A stretch of 64,000 bases of DNA from Salinibacterium sp. ZJ70 (lineage in GTDB: Bacteria; Actinomycetota; Actinomycetes; Actinomycetales; Microbacteriaceae): NCBI RefSeq assembly GCF_011751865.2, contig NZ_CP061770.1, forward strand, positions 682,001 to 746,000, given 5' to 3'. A program made the position numbers and the translations under genes. Below are positions 8,674 through 17,509 of this stretch, one piece after another; position 1 is the stretch's first letter, and every line of letters starts with the position of its first letter. The notes under the pieces are model-generated. The model did not search any database. It saw only the letters and a list, made by a program, of their open reading frames with translations, and had not been told where the DNA came from.

Positions 8674-9614
8674 GCGGGTCGCGCCTTGGGGTTGATGAGG
8701 CCGTAGCTGATGTCGAGGATCAGGTTGACCAGGATGATGAGGATGGCGATGAGCAGCACCCCGCCTTGCACGATCGCGAGATCCTTGGAGGTCACGCTGT
8801 GCAGCAGGAGGCCGCCGACACCGGGGAAGCCGAAGACCTTCTCGATCGCGAAGCTCGCGCCGAGCATGATGCTCACGGTGAGTCCGGTGGATGCGAGCAC
8901 GGGCACGAGGGAGTTCTTGAACGCGTATCGGAAGATGATGCGCCGACGGGGGACGCCGGCCGCGGTGAGCGAGTCGACGTAGCGCGAGGACATCGCACCC
9001 GCCATCGCTGTGCGGGTCTGGCGTGCGATGAGGGCTGCTCCGGCGATCCCGAGCGCGAGCGACGGGAGGACGAGCCCGCGTGCCCAGGCGGCCGGGTCGA
9101 CGTGGAGCGGCACGTACGAGACGACGGGGAAGAGACGCAGCTGCACGGCGAACACCAGCAGCAGGATGATGCCGATCCAGAACTCGGGTGTCGCGAGTGA
9201 GATCGAGGTGATCGCGGTCGAGATCCGGTCGCGGACCGAGCCGGGCTTGGTTCCGCCGATGATGCCGAGGGTGAGGCCGATGAGGATCGCGACGAGCAGA
9301 CCGCCGACGATGAGCGACAGGGTCGCGGGCAGGCGCTCGGCGTAGAGGTCGAGCACGGGTCGGCCGTTGAGGAAGGACGTGCCGAGGCTGCCCTGGAACA
9401 GCTGGGCGTAGAACTCGCCCAGCCGCTCCAGGAACGACCGATCCAGCCCCAGCTGCGCTTCGAGCTTCGCGATGGACTCCGGCGTGGCCGAATACCCGAG
9501 GATCGCGGCGGCGGGGCTGCCGGGCATCAGGTAGGTCAGCAGGAAGACCAGGAACGACAGGATGAGCAGCTGGGGCACCGCCAGGGCAAGGCGGGTCAGA
9601 ATGAGTTTCAACAT
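8670..9614 (-). CDS. ABC transporter permease (DppB-like)
   Basis: A 314-residue inner-membrane permease of the DppB/OppB type. The N-terminal LSFLVFLLTYLMPGSPAAAI is characteristic, and the protein has about six hydrophobic helices. The EAA loop is recognisable as LTAAGVPRRRIIFRYAFKN. It pairs with the DppC half of the fusion protein to form the membrane channel. The start at 9614 lies 48 bp after the binding-protein stop, and its own stop overlaps the fusion gene start (ATGA). Confidence 0.92.
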   Translation of the reverse strand: MLKLILTRLALAVPQLLILSFLVFLLTYLMPGSPAAAILGYSATPESIAKLEAQLGLDRSFLERLGEFYAQLFQGSLGTSFLNGRPVLDLYAERLPATLSLIVGGLLVAILIGLTLGIIGGTKPGSVRDRISTAITSISLATPEFWIGIILLLVFAVQLRLFPVVSYVPLHVDPAAWARGLVLPSLALGIAGAALIARQTRTAMAGAMSSRYVDSLTAAGVPRRRIIFRYAFKNSLVPVLASTGLTVSIMLGASFAIEKVFGFPGVGGLLLHSVTSKDLAIVQGGVLLIAILIILVNLILDISYGLINPKARPA

Positions 9615-9662
9615 GGATTCGAGACGACTTTCACTTGCCCTGGCGGATGGGTCGGATGGGGA

Positions 9663-11186
9663 TTACTTGGCAGGAGTCAGGTCGCGGTAGTTGACCGACT
9701 TGGGCTCCCACCTCTCGGCCGGAGCGGCGACACCGGAGACGGTGGCGCTGTTCCAGGCGAGCTGCTCGACACCGCGAGCGTGGGCGCAGGTGAGCGCCTC
9801 GTCGGCGATGGTCTCGGTGACCTTCGCCCAGAGCGCGTCGGCCTCGTCACCCGATCCCGCGGCGATCGCGGCGTCAGCTGCGGCCTTGAGTGCAGCCGAC
9901 TCGACACCCGAGGGGTTGCCCGGGGCGCCAGCGGCGAACCACGCGCTGTACCACTCGAACGCGGTCTGCTCGTCGTTCGACGAGAGGCCGAGCGGGTACT
10001 TGCCGCTGTTCCACTCGCCGTTGTACTGCGGCGGCGGGAGCTGCGTGACGGTCACGTTCACGTTGCCGAGCGCGGCGCGCACCTGCTCCATGTAGATCTC
10101 GATCTGACGAGAGTTGTACGGTGCGCCGACCATCTCGACGGCGACCGACGGGCTGCCCGCTGCGGCGTAGAGCTTCTGGGCCGCGGCGGCATCGAACGGG
10201 TAGCCGTCGATGTTCGCGCTGTAGCCTTGGTCGCCCTCGACGAAGTGCTGCGTCGCGGGCTGGCCTTCGCCATCGATCTTCGCCCACTGGTCGAGGTCGA
10301 TCGCGGTGCAGACCGCCTGGCGAAGCTCCTTCTTCTCGAACACGCCGCCGGGGCCACGGTCGAAGAAGAAGAGGTTGTTGCGGATCGCCGGGTAGGCGAG
10401 CGTCTCGATCGAGGTGCCCTCGAAGCGCGGGAAGACGTCGACCTCGGTGTCGGTCACGTCGATCTCGCCGCTCACGAGCGCCGCGGCCGAGGCCTCCGGG
10501 TCGGTGATGGAGACGAGCTCGATGTTCGCGAAGCCGGGCTTCTCGCCCCAGTAGTCCGCGAACTCGGAGAACACCATGCGGGTGCCGACGATCGACGTGG
10601 CGTCGTCGTAGGCCCACGGCGAGGTGCCGACGGGGGCCGTTGCGATCGAGCCGTCGGCGATGGCCGCGGGGCTTCCGATCGGGAGCACGCGCGAGGTGAG
10701 CGTCACCGGAAGCGACGGCGTCGGCGAGGAGAGATTGAGCACGACGGTCGTCGCGTCGACGACATCGACCGACTCGATCGCCTGCAGCGGGCCGGCGTAG
10801 GCGGTTGTGCCGCCCTTGACGAGCTCGATGTTGGCCTTGACGGCCTCAGCGTCGAAGGCGGTGCCGTCGTGGAAGGTGACGTCGTCGCGCAGCGTGAGGG
10901 TGAGCGAGTCCGCCGTGAGCTCCCAGTCGGTCGCGAGGTTGGCCTCGGGGCCGTTCTCGCCGGGGATGAGAAGCGTCTCGTATGCGATGCGCATCGGTCC
11001 GCCCTCCATCTCCTGGCCGGGTGACCAGTTCTCGGGGAACTGTCCGAAGTTCACGCGGAGCGTGGCGTCGCCGCCGTCGTCCGTGGGCTCCGGGCTGGCG
11101 GTGCCGGTGGAACACCCGGCGAGGAGGAGCGCTGCTGCCGCGAACGGCACCACCGCCCTCGTGATCATGGCCTTGGTGCGTGGCAT
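9663..11186 (-). CDS. ABC transporter substrate-binding lipoprotein (SBP family 5)
   Basis: A 507-residue family 5 (DppA/OppA type) binding protein. The N-terminus MPRTKAMITR is followed by a hydrophobic stretch and the lipobox LLLAGC, so it is a membrane-anchored extracytoplasmic lipoprotein. Family features include LRDDVTFHDGTAFDAEAVK and the DLDQWAKID region. The ATG at 11186 is chosen because GGAGG lies 7 bases upstream and the signal peptide starts there. It is the first gene of the minus-strand block and divergent from the rhamnosidase gene, so import and deglycosylation may be co-controlled from 11187-11354. Confidence 0.92.
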   Translation of the reverse strand: MPRTKAMITRAVVPFAAAALLLAGCSTGTASPEPTDDGGDATLRVNFGQFPENWSPGQEMEGGPMRIAYETLLIPGENGPEANLATDWELTADSLTLTLRDDVTFHDGTAFDAEAVKANIELVKGGTTAYAGPLQAIESVDVVDATTVVLNLSSPTPSLPVTLTSRVLPIGSPAAIADGSIATAPVGTSPWAYDDATSIVGTRMVFSEFADYWGEKPGFANIELVSITDPEASAAALVSGEIDVTDTEVDVFPRFEGTSIETLAYPAIRNNLFFFDRGPGGVFEKKELRQAVCTAIDLDQWAKIDGEGQPATQHFVEGDQGYSANIDGYPFDAAAAQKLYAAAGSPSVAVEMVGAPYNSRQIEIYMEQVRAALGNVNVTVTQLPPPQYNGEWNSGKYPLGLSSNDEQTAFEWYSAWFAAGAPGNPSGVESAALKAAADAAIAAGSGDEADALWAKVTETIADEALTCAHARGVEQLAWNSATVSGVAAPAERWEPKSVNYRDLTPAK

Positions 11187-11341
11187 GTATGCCTCCTTGC
11201 ATAGATTGCCGTGGCGTCTGCCGGTGCGAGCCGACAGTTGCGGGTTCACCCACGGTACGGAGCCGCGGATGCGTCAACCACCGGCTCGGGTGCAACATAA
11301 CTGTGCACGAACGTGAGGAACGGCTGAGCGCACCCTCTGCC

Positions 11342-11354
11342 TAGGGTGTGGGGT
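11342..11354 (+). promoter_or_regulatory. Candidate leaderless promoter of the GH78 gene
   Basis: A TAGGGT hexamer at 11342-11347 lies exactly 7 bases before the ATG at 11355. This is the -10 spacing expected when transcription starts on the start codon, which is common in actinobacteria. No good -35 is visible. No strong Shine-Dalgarno site precedes the ATG, which fits a leaderless message. Confidence 0.45.
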
Positions 11355-14204
11355 ATGTCGATGACGAGTCTCCCTGAGCGGGCTATCTCCGCCGTGGAGA
11401 TCGCCTCCCTGCGGGCGGAGCTCCGCTCGGACAGCGCCTGGGTCGCCGTCGCGCGGCCGCGACTGAGCTGGACGGTATCGGCGAATCCGGGCTGGCAGCA
11501 GGTGTGGGCCGAGATCCGCTCGGGCCGTGAGGCCGTCCGCGTCGGCGACGAGAGCGCGTTCGTTCCGTGGCCGTTCTCCGACCTCGCGGCCGGCGAGCGC
11601 CGTCGCGTCGCAGTGCGTGCGGCATCCGTCGACGGACGCGTCACAGCCTGGAGCGACGAGCTCGAGATCACCGCGGCCTTCACCGACGAGTGGGTCGCGC
11701 GCCCGATCGCCCTCGCGAATCCGGACGCAGCAGCGAGGCCGGCGCTGCTGCGCACCGAGTTCGTCGCTGAGAAGCCCATCGATCGCGCGCTCCTGCTCTG
11801 GACGGCATTCGGCTTCGCCGAGGTGAGCGTCAACGGCATGCCCGCCGACGACGCAGTGCTCGCGCCCGGGTTCACGAGCTTCCACCTGCGCACGGTGCAC
11901 GAGAGCGTCGATGTCACGCATGCGGTGCAGTCCGGGGCGAATGCGATCGGGGTGCGTCTCGCGGGCGGCTGGTACACCGAGGAGTACCACGTCCTCACCG
12001 CGCCGGCGAGATTCTTCGGAGAGCAGCCCGCATTCGCCGCTCAGCTCGAGCTGCACTACCGGGACGGCACGCGCGCGGTCATCGCAACGGGACCGGAGTG
12101 GACCGCCATCGCCGACCCCGAGGTCGTCGCGAGCGGCGTGTACGCGGGGGAGACCGTCGACACCCGCGGCGCGACGCCCGGATGGGACGAGGTCGGAGGC
12201 GGTGCCGACTGGCCTGCGGTCCGCGCGCCCGACGCCACCATGCCGCGTCCCACGCCGCGCATCGCACCACCCGCGCGCCGCGCTGAGACCGTTCCGGTTC
12301 AGAAGGTGCTCACAGCGCCCGACGGAGGCACGATCCTCGATTTCGGCCGCAACCTCGTCGGTCGTCTTCGCATCCGCGTCGCGGGCCCGTCGGGTTCGCG
12401 CATCGTGGTGCAGCATGCCGAGCTGCTCGACGGCGGCGACCTCGCCCTGCGACCGTTGCGCCGCGCCGCTCAGCGGGATGAGTTCGTGCTCTCCGGCAGG
12501 GGCGAGGAGTGCCTCGAGGCGCGCTTCACCTTCCACGGCTTCCGCTTCGCGCGGGTCGACGGTTGGCCCGGATCGGTCGATCCCGCGGCGATCGAGGCCG
12601 TCGTGATCGCGACCGACATGACGCGCACGGGCTGGTTCGAGAGCTCCCATGAGCTCGTGAACCGTCTGCACGAGAACGTCGTGCAGACGATGCGCAGCAC
12701 CTACATCGCCGTTCCGATGGACTGCCCGCAGCGGGACGAGCGTCTCGGCTGGACGGGCGACACCCAGCTCTTCGCCCCGACCGCGGCGTTCCTCTTCGAC
12801 TGCGAGGCGTTCCTCGTCTCCTGGCTTCGAGATGTTGCGGCCGAGCAGGAACGAATCGGGACGGGCCTCGTGCCGCTCTTCGCTCCGTCGGTCGTGCCGC
12901 AAGTCTCGGAGCAGGGGCTCATGGCCGGATGGGGTGATGCGATCGCGATCGTGCCGCGCGTGCTCGCAGCATCGAGCGGCGACCCCGATCTCCTCGCGGA
13001 GCTCTACCCCGCGATGCGCAGCTGGACGCGCGCCGTCATCGGCGCGCGGGACCCGGACGGACTGTGGACCGCGGGTCGACAGCTCGGCGACTGGCTCGAT
13101 CCGAACGCGCCAGCGGACGCGCCCGCGCGTGGTCGCACCGATTCGGAGATCGTCGCGACCGCGTACGCCGTGCACACCACCTCGCTCGTCGCCGACATCG
13201 CGGACAAGCTCGGCCACCACGACGACGCCGTCCTGTTCCGTGCTGCAGCCGAGGACTCGCGGCAGGCGTTCGTCGCCGCCTACGTGACGCCCGCGGGTCG
13301 GATGATGTGCGACACCCAGACGGCCTACGCCCTCGCGCTCTCTCTCGACGTCGTGATCGAGCAGCCCCTGCGCGGCAAACTCGCCGACCGACTCGCCTCC
13401 GTCGTGCGCCGCGACGGATACCGGATCGCCACGGGCATCGTCGGCACGGCCCACATCGCGCGCGCGCTCTCCGAGAACGGCCACGTCGACGCAGCTGAGC
13501 GGCTGCTGCTGCAGACGGCGGCACCGTCGTGGCTGTCGCCCGTGCTCCTCGGTGCCACCACGATGTGGGAGCGCTGGGACGGTCTGCTGCCCGACGGCAG
13601 CATCAACCCGGGCGCCATGACCTCGTTCAACCACGTCGCCCTCGGCTCGATCGCTGCCTGGCTGCATGAGGACGTCGCCGGTCTCGCTCCTGCCGCGCCC
13701 GGCTACCGCCGCATCCGCATCGTGCCGCAGCCGTTGCGAGGGCTGAGCAGGGCGCGCGCCGAGCACCTCACTCCCTACGGAATCGCGGCTGCAGGTTGGG
13801 AGCGCGACGGCGACGAGATCCGCGTGACGGCGGTCGTGCCTCCCAACACCAGCGCCGAGGTCGTGCTGCCCGACGGGCGCACCGCCGAGGTGCGCTCGGG
13901 CGAGTTCGCGTGGACGGTGCGCGACGCACCTGTCGAGCGACCGCCGGCGGTGACCCTCGACTCGTCGCTCGCGCAGCTCGCCGACGATCCGCGTGCATAC
14001 CGCGCCTTCCACGATGCACTTGCGACGTCCCCGAACCCCTTCGTCGCGAAGGCGACAGCGGCGAACGCGGTGTACCGCGAGACCCTGCGCGTCCGCGACC
14101 TGCTCGTATTCGCCGACCAGAAGACCCTCGCCTCCGTGGGGCACGCGCTCGCCGCGGCCACGGGGGCGACCACCGAGCCCGACCCAACAAGAAGCGAGGA
14201 CTGA
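11355..14204 (+). CDS. Alpha-L-rhamnosidase, glycoside hydrolase family 78
   Basis: A 949-residue GH78-type enzyme. An N-terminal Ig-like beta domain (residues about 10-100) is followed by carbohydrate-binding and concanavalin-like domains. The (alpha/alpha)6 barrel then carries the family signature DCPQRDERLGWTGD near residues 456-469 and MWERWDG near 745. It would release terminal alpha-L-rhamnose from glycosides. There is no signal peptide, so it acts in the cytoplasm after import. About 80 residues after the usual C-terminal domain form a predicted helical tail of unknown role. Starts at 11346 (GTG) or 11361 (ATG) are possible. The next gene begins 2 bp after the stop. Confidence 0.9.
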   Translation: MSMTSLPERAISAVEIASLRAELRSDSAWVAVARPRLSWTVSANPGWQQVWAEIRSGREAVRVGDESAFVPWPFSDLAAGERRRVAVRAASVDGRVTAWSDELEITAAFTDEWVARPIALANPDAAARPALLRTEFVAEKPIDRALLLWTAFGFAEVSVNGMPADDAVLAPGFTSFHLRTVHESVDVTHAVQSGANAIGVRLAGGWYTEEYHVLTAPARFFGEQPAFAAQLELHYRDGTRAVIATGPEWTAIADPEVVASGVYAGETVDTRGATPGWDEVGGGADWPAVRAPDATMPRPTPRIAPPARRAETVPVQKVLTAPDGGTILDFGRNLVGRLRIRVAGPSGSRIVVQHAELLDGGDLALRPLRRAAQRDEFVLSGRGEECLEARFTFHGFRFARVDGWPGSVDPAAIEAVVIATDMTRTGWFESSHELVNRLHENVVQTMRSTYIAVPMDCPQRDERLGWTGDTQLFAPTAAFLFDCEAFLVSWLRDVAAEQERIGTGLVPLFAPSVVPQVSEQGLMAGWGDAIAIVPRVLAASSGDPDLLAELYPAMRSWTRAVIGARDPDGLWTAGRQLGDWLDPNAPADAPARGRTDSEIVATAYAVHTTSLVADIADKLGHHDDAVLFRAAAEDSRQAFVAAYVTPAGRMMCDTQTAYALALSLDVVIEQPLRGKLADRLASVVRRDGYRIATGIVGTAHIARALSENGHVDAAERLLLQTAAPSWLSPVLLGATTMWERWDGLLPDGSINPGAMTSFNHVALGSIAAWLHEDVAGLAPAAPGYRRIRIVPQPLRGLSRARAEHLTPYGIAAAGWERDGDEIRVTAVVPPNTSAEVVLPDGRTAEVRSGEFAWTVRDAPVERPPAVTLDSSLAQLADDPRAYRAFHDALATSPNPFVAKATAANAVYRETLRVRDLLVFADQKTLASVGHALAAATGATTEPDPTRSED

Positions 14205-14206
14205 CG

Positions 14207-15253
14207 ATGACCGTCGTCGACATCAACATCCACCACCTGCCCGAGGACCTCTTCTCCAACCCGAAGATCCTCAACGGCTTCCTGAACTCCGCGCCGCGTG
14301 GCTTCGGCGAGATCGCCAGTGTGGGCGAGACTCCGGATGGCCGCAAGCAGCTCATCCTCGAGAAGCCCAAGGGATTCCAGAACCTCAACTACGTCGACGG
14401 CGACTACAACGCCGAGGCCAAGCTCAAGGCGATGGATGACGCGGGTGTCGACTACGGCATCATGCGTGTGCCCGTCTGGCAGGAGTGGCTCGACCTCGAA
14501 ACCTGCCGCGCCGTCAACGACAACGCTCAGCAGATCGTCGAGCAGTCGGGCGGACGCCTGTTCTCGACCGCTTGCGTTCCCCCGTGGGGTGGCAAGGAGA
14601 ACATCTACGAGCTCGAGCGCGCCGTCGACAATGGCGCCGTGGGCGTGCAGCTCGCGTGCCATTACGGCCAGCTGTACCTCGACGACGAGGTGTTCGAGCC
14701 CTACCTCGCGGTGCTCGACAAGCTGGGGCTTCCCGTGATCGTGCACCACACGCCGCTGCCGGTCGAGTGGAAGTCGGTCATCGACTACACGAACCTCCGC
14801 CGCGAGTACGGCCGGATCATGGACCAGGGGATCGCGGTCGGCCGCGAGCTCTTCAGCGGCATGTTCGACAAGTTCCCGAACCTCAAGTTCATCCACACGA
14901 TGTTCGGCGGCAACTGGTTCGCCAACACCGCGCTTCTCACCCCGCACGCGACGGTCAAGAAGGAGGCTCTCAACCGCCTCGACCCGACGGGCGGCGACAA
15001 GATCCGTCAGTACCTCGAGAACAACATCTACTTCGACATGACGCACCCGCACTCGTGGGGCAAGGACCAGGTCGAGGCCGCGGTCAAGATCAACGGTGCA
15101 GATCACTACCTCTTCGGTTCGTCGTTCCCGGTGTTCTACAGCTGGATGAGCCAGGGCGTCGAGTTCATGAAGAACGAGATCGAGGTCTCGGATGCCGACC
15201 GTGAGGCCATGCTCTCGGGCAACGCCAAGCGCCTCTTCAACCTCCCGATCTGA
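14207..15253 (+). CDS. Amidohydrolase-2 family protein with a substituted metal site
   Basis: A 348-residue protein of the ACMSD/OHCU-decarboxylase type amidohydrolase family. The family's N-terminal HxH is NxH here (DINIHHLP: Asn7, His9). His180/His181 (IVHHTP) and His230 (FIHTMFGG) are kept. The GSD-x-P metal Asp near the C-terminus is Ser306 (FGSSFP). Family members are non-oxidative decarboxylases or hydrolases of aromatic or lactone substrates. The missing ligands suggest a changed metal dependence or a non-standard reaction. GAAGCGAGGA precedes the ATG. It is operonic with GH78 (2-bp gap) and with the DUF3500 gene. Confidence 0.85.
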   Translation: MTVVDINIHHLPEDLFSNPKILNGFLNSAPRGFGEIASVGETPDGRKQLILEKPKGFQNLNYVDGDYNAEAKLKAMDDAGVDYGIMRVPVWQEWLDLETCRAVNDNAQQIVEQSGGRLFSTACVPPWGGKENIYELERAVDNGAVGVQLACHYGQLYLDDEVFEPYLAVLDKLGLPVIVHHTPLPVEWKSVIDYTNLRREYGRIMDQGIAVGRELFSGMFDKFPNLKFIHTMFGGNWFANTALLTPHATVKKEALNRLDPTGGDKIRQYLENNIYFDMTHPHSWGKDQVEAAVKINGADHYLFGSSFPVFYSWMSQGVEFMKNEIEVSDADREAMLSGNAKRLFNLPI

Positions 15254-15261
15254 GGCACGAG

Positions 15262-16557
15262 ATGAGCGAGAACGACAAGGACATCGACGGCTTCTTCTCG
15301 ACGGCGCGCGTGAGCGGTCGAGAGGAGGCAGTCGAGCTCGGCGAGGAGAGCTATCGCGACTTCCTGCTGCCTCTCGATCACGAGAAGCTCGCCCCGTGGC
15401 GAGGCATGGGCTACGAGGAGTTCACGGCCGCTCGCCAGGGCAACCCGTTCCTGCAGCAGCTGCTCGACGACTGGGACGCGCTCTACGCCGAGCCGTTCGT
15501 GGGTATCACGACAGACGGCGTTGTGCGCGGCGACGTCTGGTCGCTTGAGCCGGGGGGCACCGCCGACACCGCGCTGGTCGAGGCGGCGCAGCGCTTCCTC
15601 GCGGAGCTGCCCGCCGAGGCGCGTGCGAAGGTGCTGTATCCGATTGATGCCCCTGACTGGCGGGGGTGGAGCAATCCGGAGTTCGTCTTCCACCGCAACG
15701 GCCTGCGACTCGAGGACCTCGCGGAGCAGGACGCGCAGCGTGTGTTCGACATCCTCCGCGCGGCATTCAGCCCCGAGGGCTACGACCGACTCATCGAGGC
15801 GATGGAGCTCAACGGCTTCCTCGGTGAACTCGTCGACCTGCCGACCGTGATGAACGCGCGCAGCTACTGGTTCTCGATCTTCGGGGAGCCATCGCTCGCG
15901 GCGCCCTGGGGGTTCCAGCTGTTCGGGCATCACGCGGCGATCAACTTCGTCACCGTCGGCGGTCGGGATGTCGTCGCGCCGTGCTTCATCGGGGCGGAAC
16001 CCGCGCTCACGGACACGCGGCCCCCCATCTTCGACGAGCGGGAGAAGCTTGCGATCGAGCTCGCGCAGTCGTTCGCACCCGAGCAACGCGCGAAGGCCGT
16101 CGTGTTCGAGTCGGTGCTCGACCCCGCGATGCCGGAGGGGCGCCTGCATCCTGCCGATGAGCGGCACGTCGCGGGCGCGTTCCGCGACAACCGTGTCGTG
16201 CCGTACGAGGGCATTCCCGTGTCCGAGTTCACGGATGGGCAGCGCGCCCTGCTGCGGCAGATCGTGGAGGACTTCCACCTGCTGCTGACCGGACCCCAGC
16301 GGGCGGCGACCATGGAGGAGTTCGAAGCGCACCTCGATGAGACGTGGTTCTCCTGGTACGGCGCGACCGACGGCTCGCAGCCCATCTACTTCCGTGTGCA
16401 GAGTCCGGTGATCATCGCCGAGCTCGACAACCATGCGGGTGTGTGGCTGAGCAACACCCTGCCAGCTCGCTTCCACGTGCACAGCACGCTGCGGTTGCCG
16501 AACGGCAACGACTACGGCAAGGCGTACATCCAGCGGATCGCCACGCCGGAGGCCTGA
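15262..16557 (+). CDS. DUF3500-family protein
   Basis: A 431-residue protein that I place in the DUF3500 family from the GFQLFGHHAAINFVTVGG and FIGAEPALTDT segments, which match the family's conserved GHHLxxNF and FxGAxPA core. The HVHSTLR stretch near the C-terminus adds further conserved-looking His residues. No signal peptide or membrane segment is visible. The function is unknown. The start is 8 bp after the amidohydrolase stop, so it is co-expressed with GH78 and the amidohydrolase. It ends 6 bp before the convergent LysR stop. Confidence 0.75.
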   Translation: MSENDKDIDGFFSTARVSGREEAVELGEESYRDFLLPLDHEKLAPWRGMGYEEFTAARQGNPFLQQLLDDWDALYAEPFVGITTDGVVRGDVWSLEPGGTADTALVEAAQRFLAELPAEARAKVLYPIDAPDWRGWSNPEFVFHRNGLRLEDLAEQDAQRVFDILRAAFSPEGYDRLIEAMELNGFLGELVDLPTVMNARSYWFSIFGEPSLAAPWGFQLFGHHAAINFVTVGGRDVVAPCFIGAEPALTDTRPPIFDEREKLAIELAQSFAPEQRAKAVVFESVLDPAMPEGRLHPADERHVAGAFRDNRVVPYEGIPVSEFTDGQRALLRQIVEDFHLLLTGPQRAATMEEFEAHLDETWFSWYGATDGSQPIYFRVQSPVIIAELDNHAGVWLSNTLPARFHVHSTLRLPNGNDYGKAYIQRIATPEA

Positions 16558-16563
16558 GCCGCG

Positions 16564-17502
16564 TCACTCCGAAGAGACCGCCGTCCACCCGTCGGCGGTC
16601 TCTTCGACGACCTCGAGCAGGCGCGACAGCGACGCGCTCCGGCGTTCCCCGGCGCGCGTCACGACGAGTGCGCGCAGCGGATCGGGTGGGGGTGCGAGCC
16701 GGTGCAGATCGACGCCGCCGCGGATGGGGCCTTCGGGATCCGGGATGAGCGCGACGCCGAGCCCCGCCGCAACGAGCGGGAGCATCGTCTGGATGGTCTC
16801 GACGCTCCGGAGCGCGTGCGGCACCACGCCGTGCGACTCGAGGTAGTCGTCGATCGCCTCCGGGAGGCTTGCGAGCGCGGGGGTGCGTCTCGGAACCAGC
16901 AGCGGATGCTTCGCGATCTCCACCGCGGAGATGCTCTCTCCCGGGAAGGTGCCGATGGGGGAGAGCGCGACGAGCGGCACCGTTCCCCAGTCGGTCACGC
17001 TGAACGATCCCTGCATGCGCTCCGCAACCTGCTCGGGGCGCGAGACGAGGATCGCTGCGGCATCAGCGGTTCCCTGCTGCAGCATGTCGAGCGCCGTCCA
17101 GGGCGGCGGATCGATGAGCCGAGCCTCGACGTCCGGGGCGATGCGCGCGAGACCCGCCAGCAGTCGCGGCACGCGCTGCCAGAGGAGCGCGGGCACCGCC
17201 GCGATCGTGAGCGTGCCGCGAGTACCGGCGCCGAAGCCGGCGAGTGCACGTTCGGTTTCCTCGACCTCGCCGAAGATGCGGGTCGAGGCGTCGAGCAGGT
17301 AGCGCCCCGCGGCGGTCGGCTCGACGCCGCGCGACGTACGGATGAGGAGGGCGACCCCGAGCTGGGCTTCGAGTTTGCCGATCGCGGCGCTCAGCGACGG
17401 CTGGGTGAGGTGGAGTCGCTGAGCCGCTGCGGTGAGCGAGCCAGCGTCGACGGCGGTCTGGAAGGCCCTCAGCTGGCGAAGATCGAGGCGGGGTTCGGCC
17501 AT
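16564..17502 (-). CDS. LysR-family transcriptional regulator of the dioxygenase operon
   Basis: A 312-residue LysR-type regulator. The DNA-binding helix-turn-helix is at about residues 22-41 (LTAAAQRLHLTQPSLSAAIG), followed by the LysR substrate-binding fold with GLGVALIPD in the second subdomain. The ATG at 17502 begins the conserved LDLRQLRAFQ start. It is divergent from the extradiol dioxygenase gene and shares a 107-bp promoter region holding a 19-bp palindrome. This layout is the classical one for a LysR activator of a catabolic operon. Confidence 0.9.
   Translation of the reverse strand: MAEPRLDLRQLRAFQTAVDAGSLTAAAQRLHLTQPSLSAAIGKLEAQLGVALLIRTSRGVEPTAAGRYLLDASTRIFGEVEETERALAGFGAGTRGTLTIAAVPALLWQRVPRLLAGLARIAPDVEARLIDPPPWTALDMLQQGTADAAAILVSRPEQVAERMQGSFSVTDWGTVPLVALSPIGTFPGESISAVEIAKHPLLVPRRTPALASLPEAIDDYLESHGVVPHALRSVETIQTMLPLVAAGLGVALIPDPEGPIRGGVDLHRLAPPPDPLRALVVTRAGERRSASLSRLLEVVEETADGWTAVSSE
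16571..16605. terminator. Hairpin inside the lysR 3' end, between convergent genes
   Basis: A perfect 13-bp inverted repeat (16571-16583 pairs with 16593-16605) with a 9-base loop overlaps the last codons of the minus-strand lysR, 14 bases past the DUF3500 stop. It probably serves as a terminator for the DUF3500 transcript, with the lysR codons adapted to encode the stem. Confidence 0.65.
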
Positions 17503-17509
17503 TCCCCAA

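Noticed and set aside
6925..8706. A 593-codon plus-strand frame opposite the ABC fusion gene
   Set aside because: It is antisense to a well-supported permease-ATPase gene. The His/Arg/Asp-rich product looks like a shadow translation.
11274..14144. A 956-codon open frame on the minus strand opposite the GH78 gene
   Set aside because: It is antisense to a clear GH78 enzyme, and its product is a low-complexity Arg/Gly/Asp-rich string with no family features. It is a by-product of GC-rich codon use.
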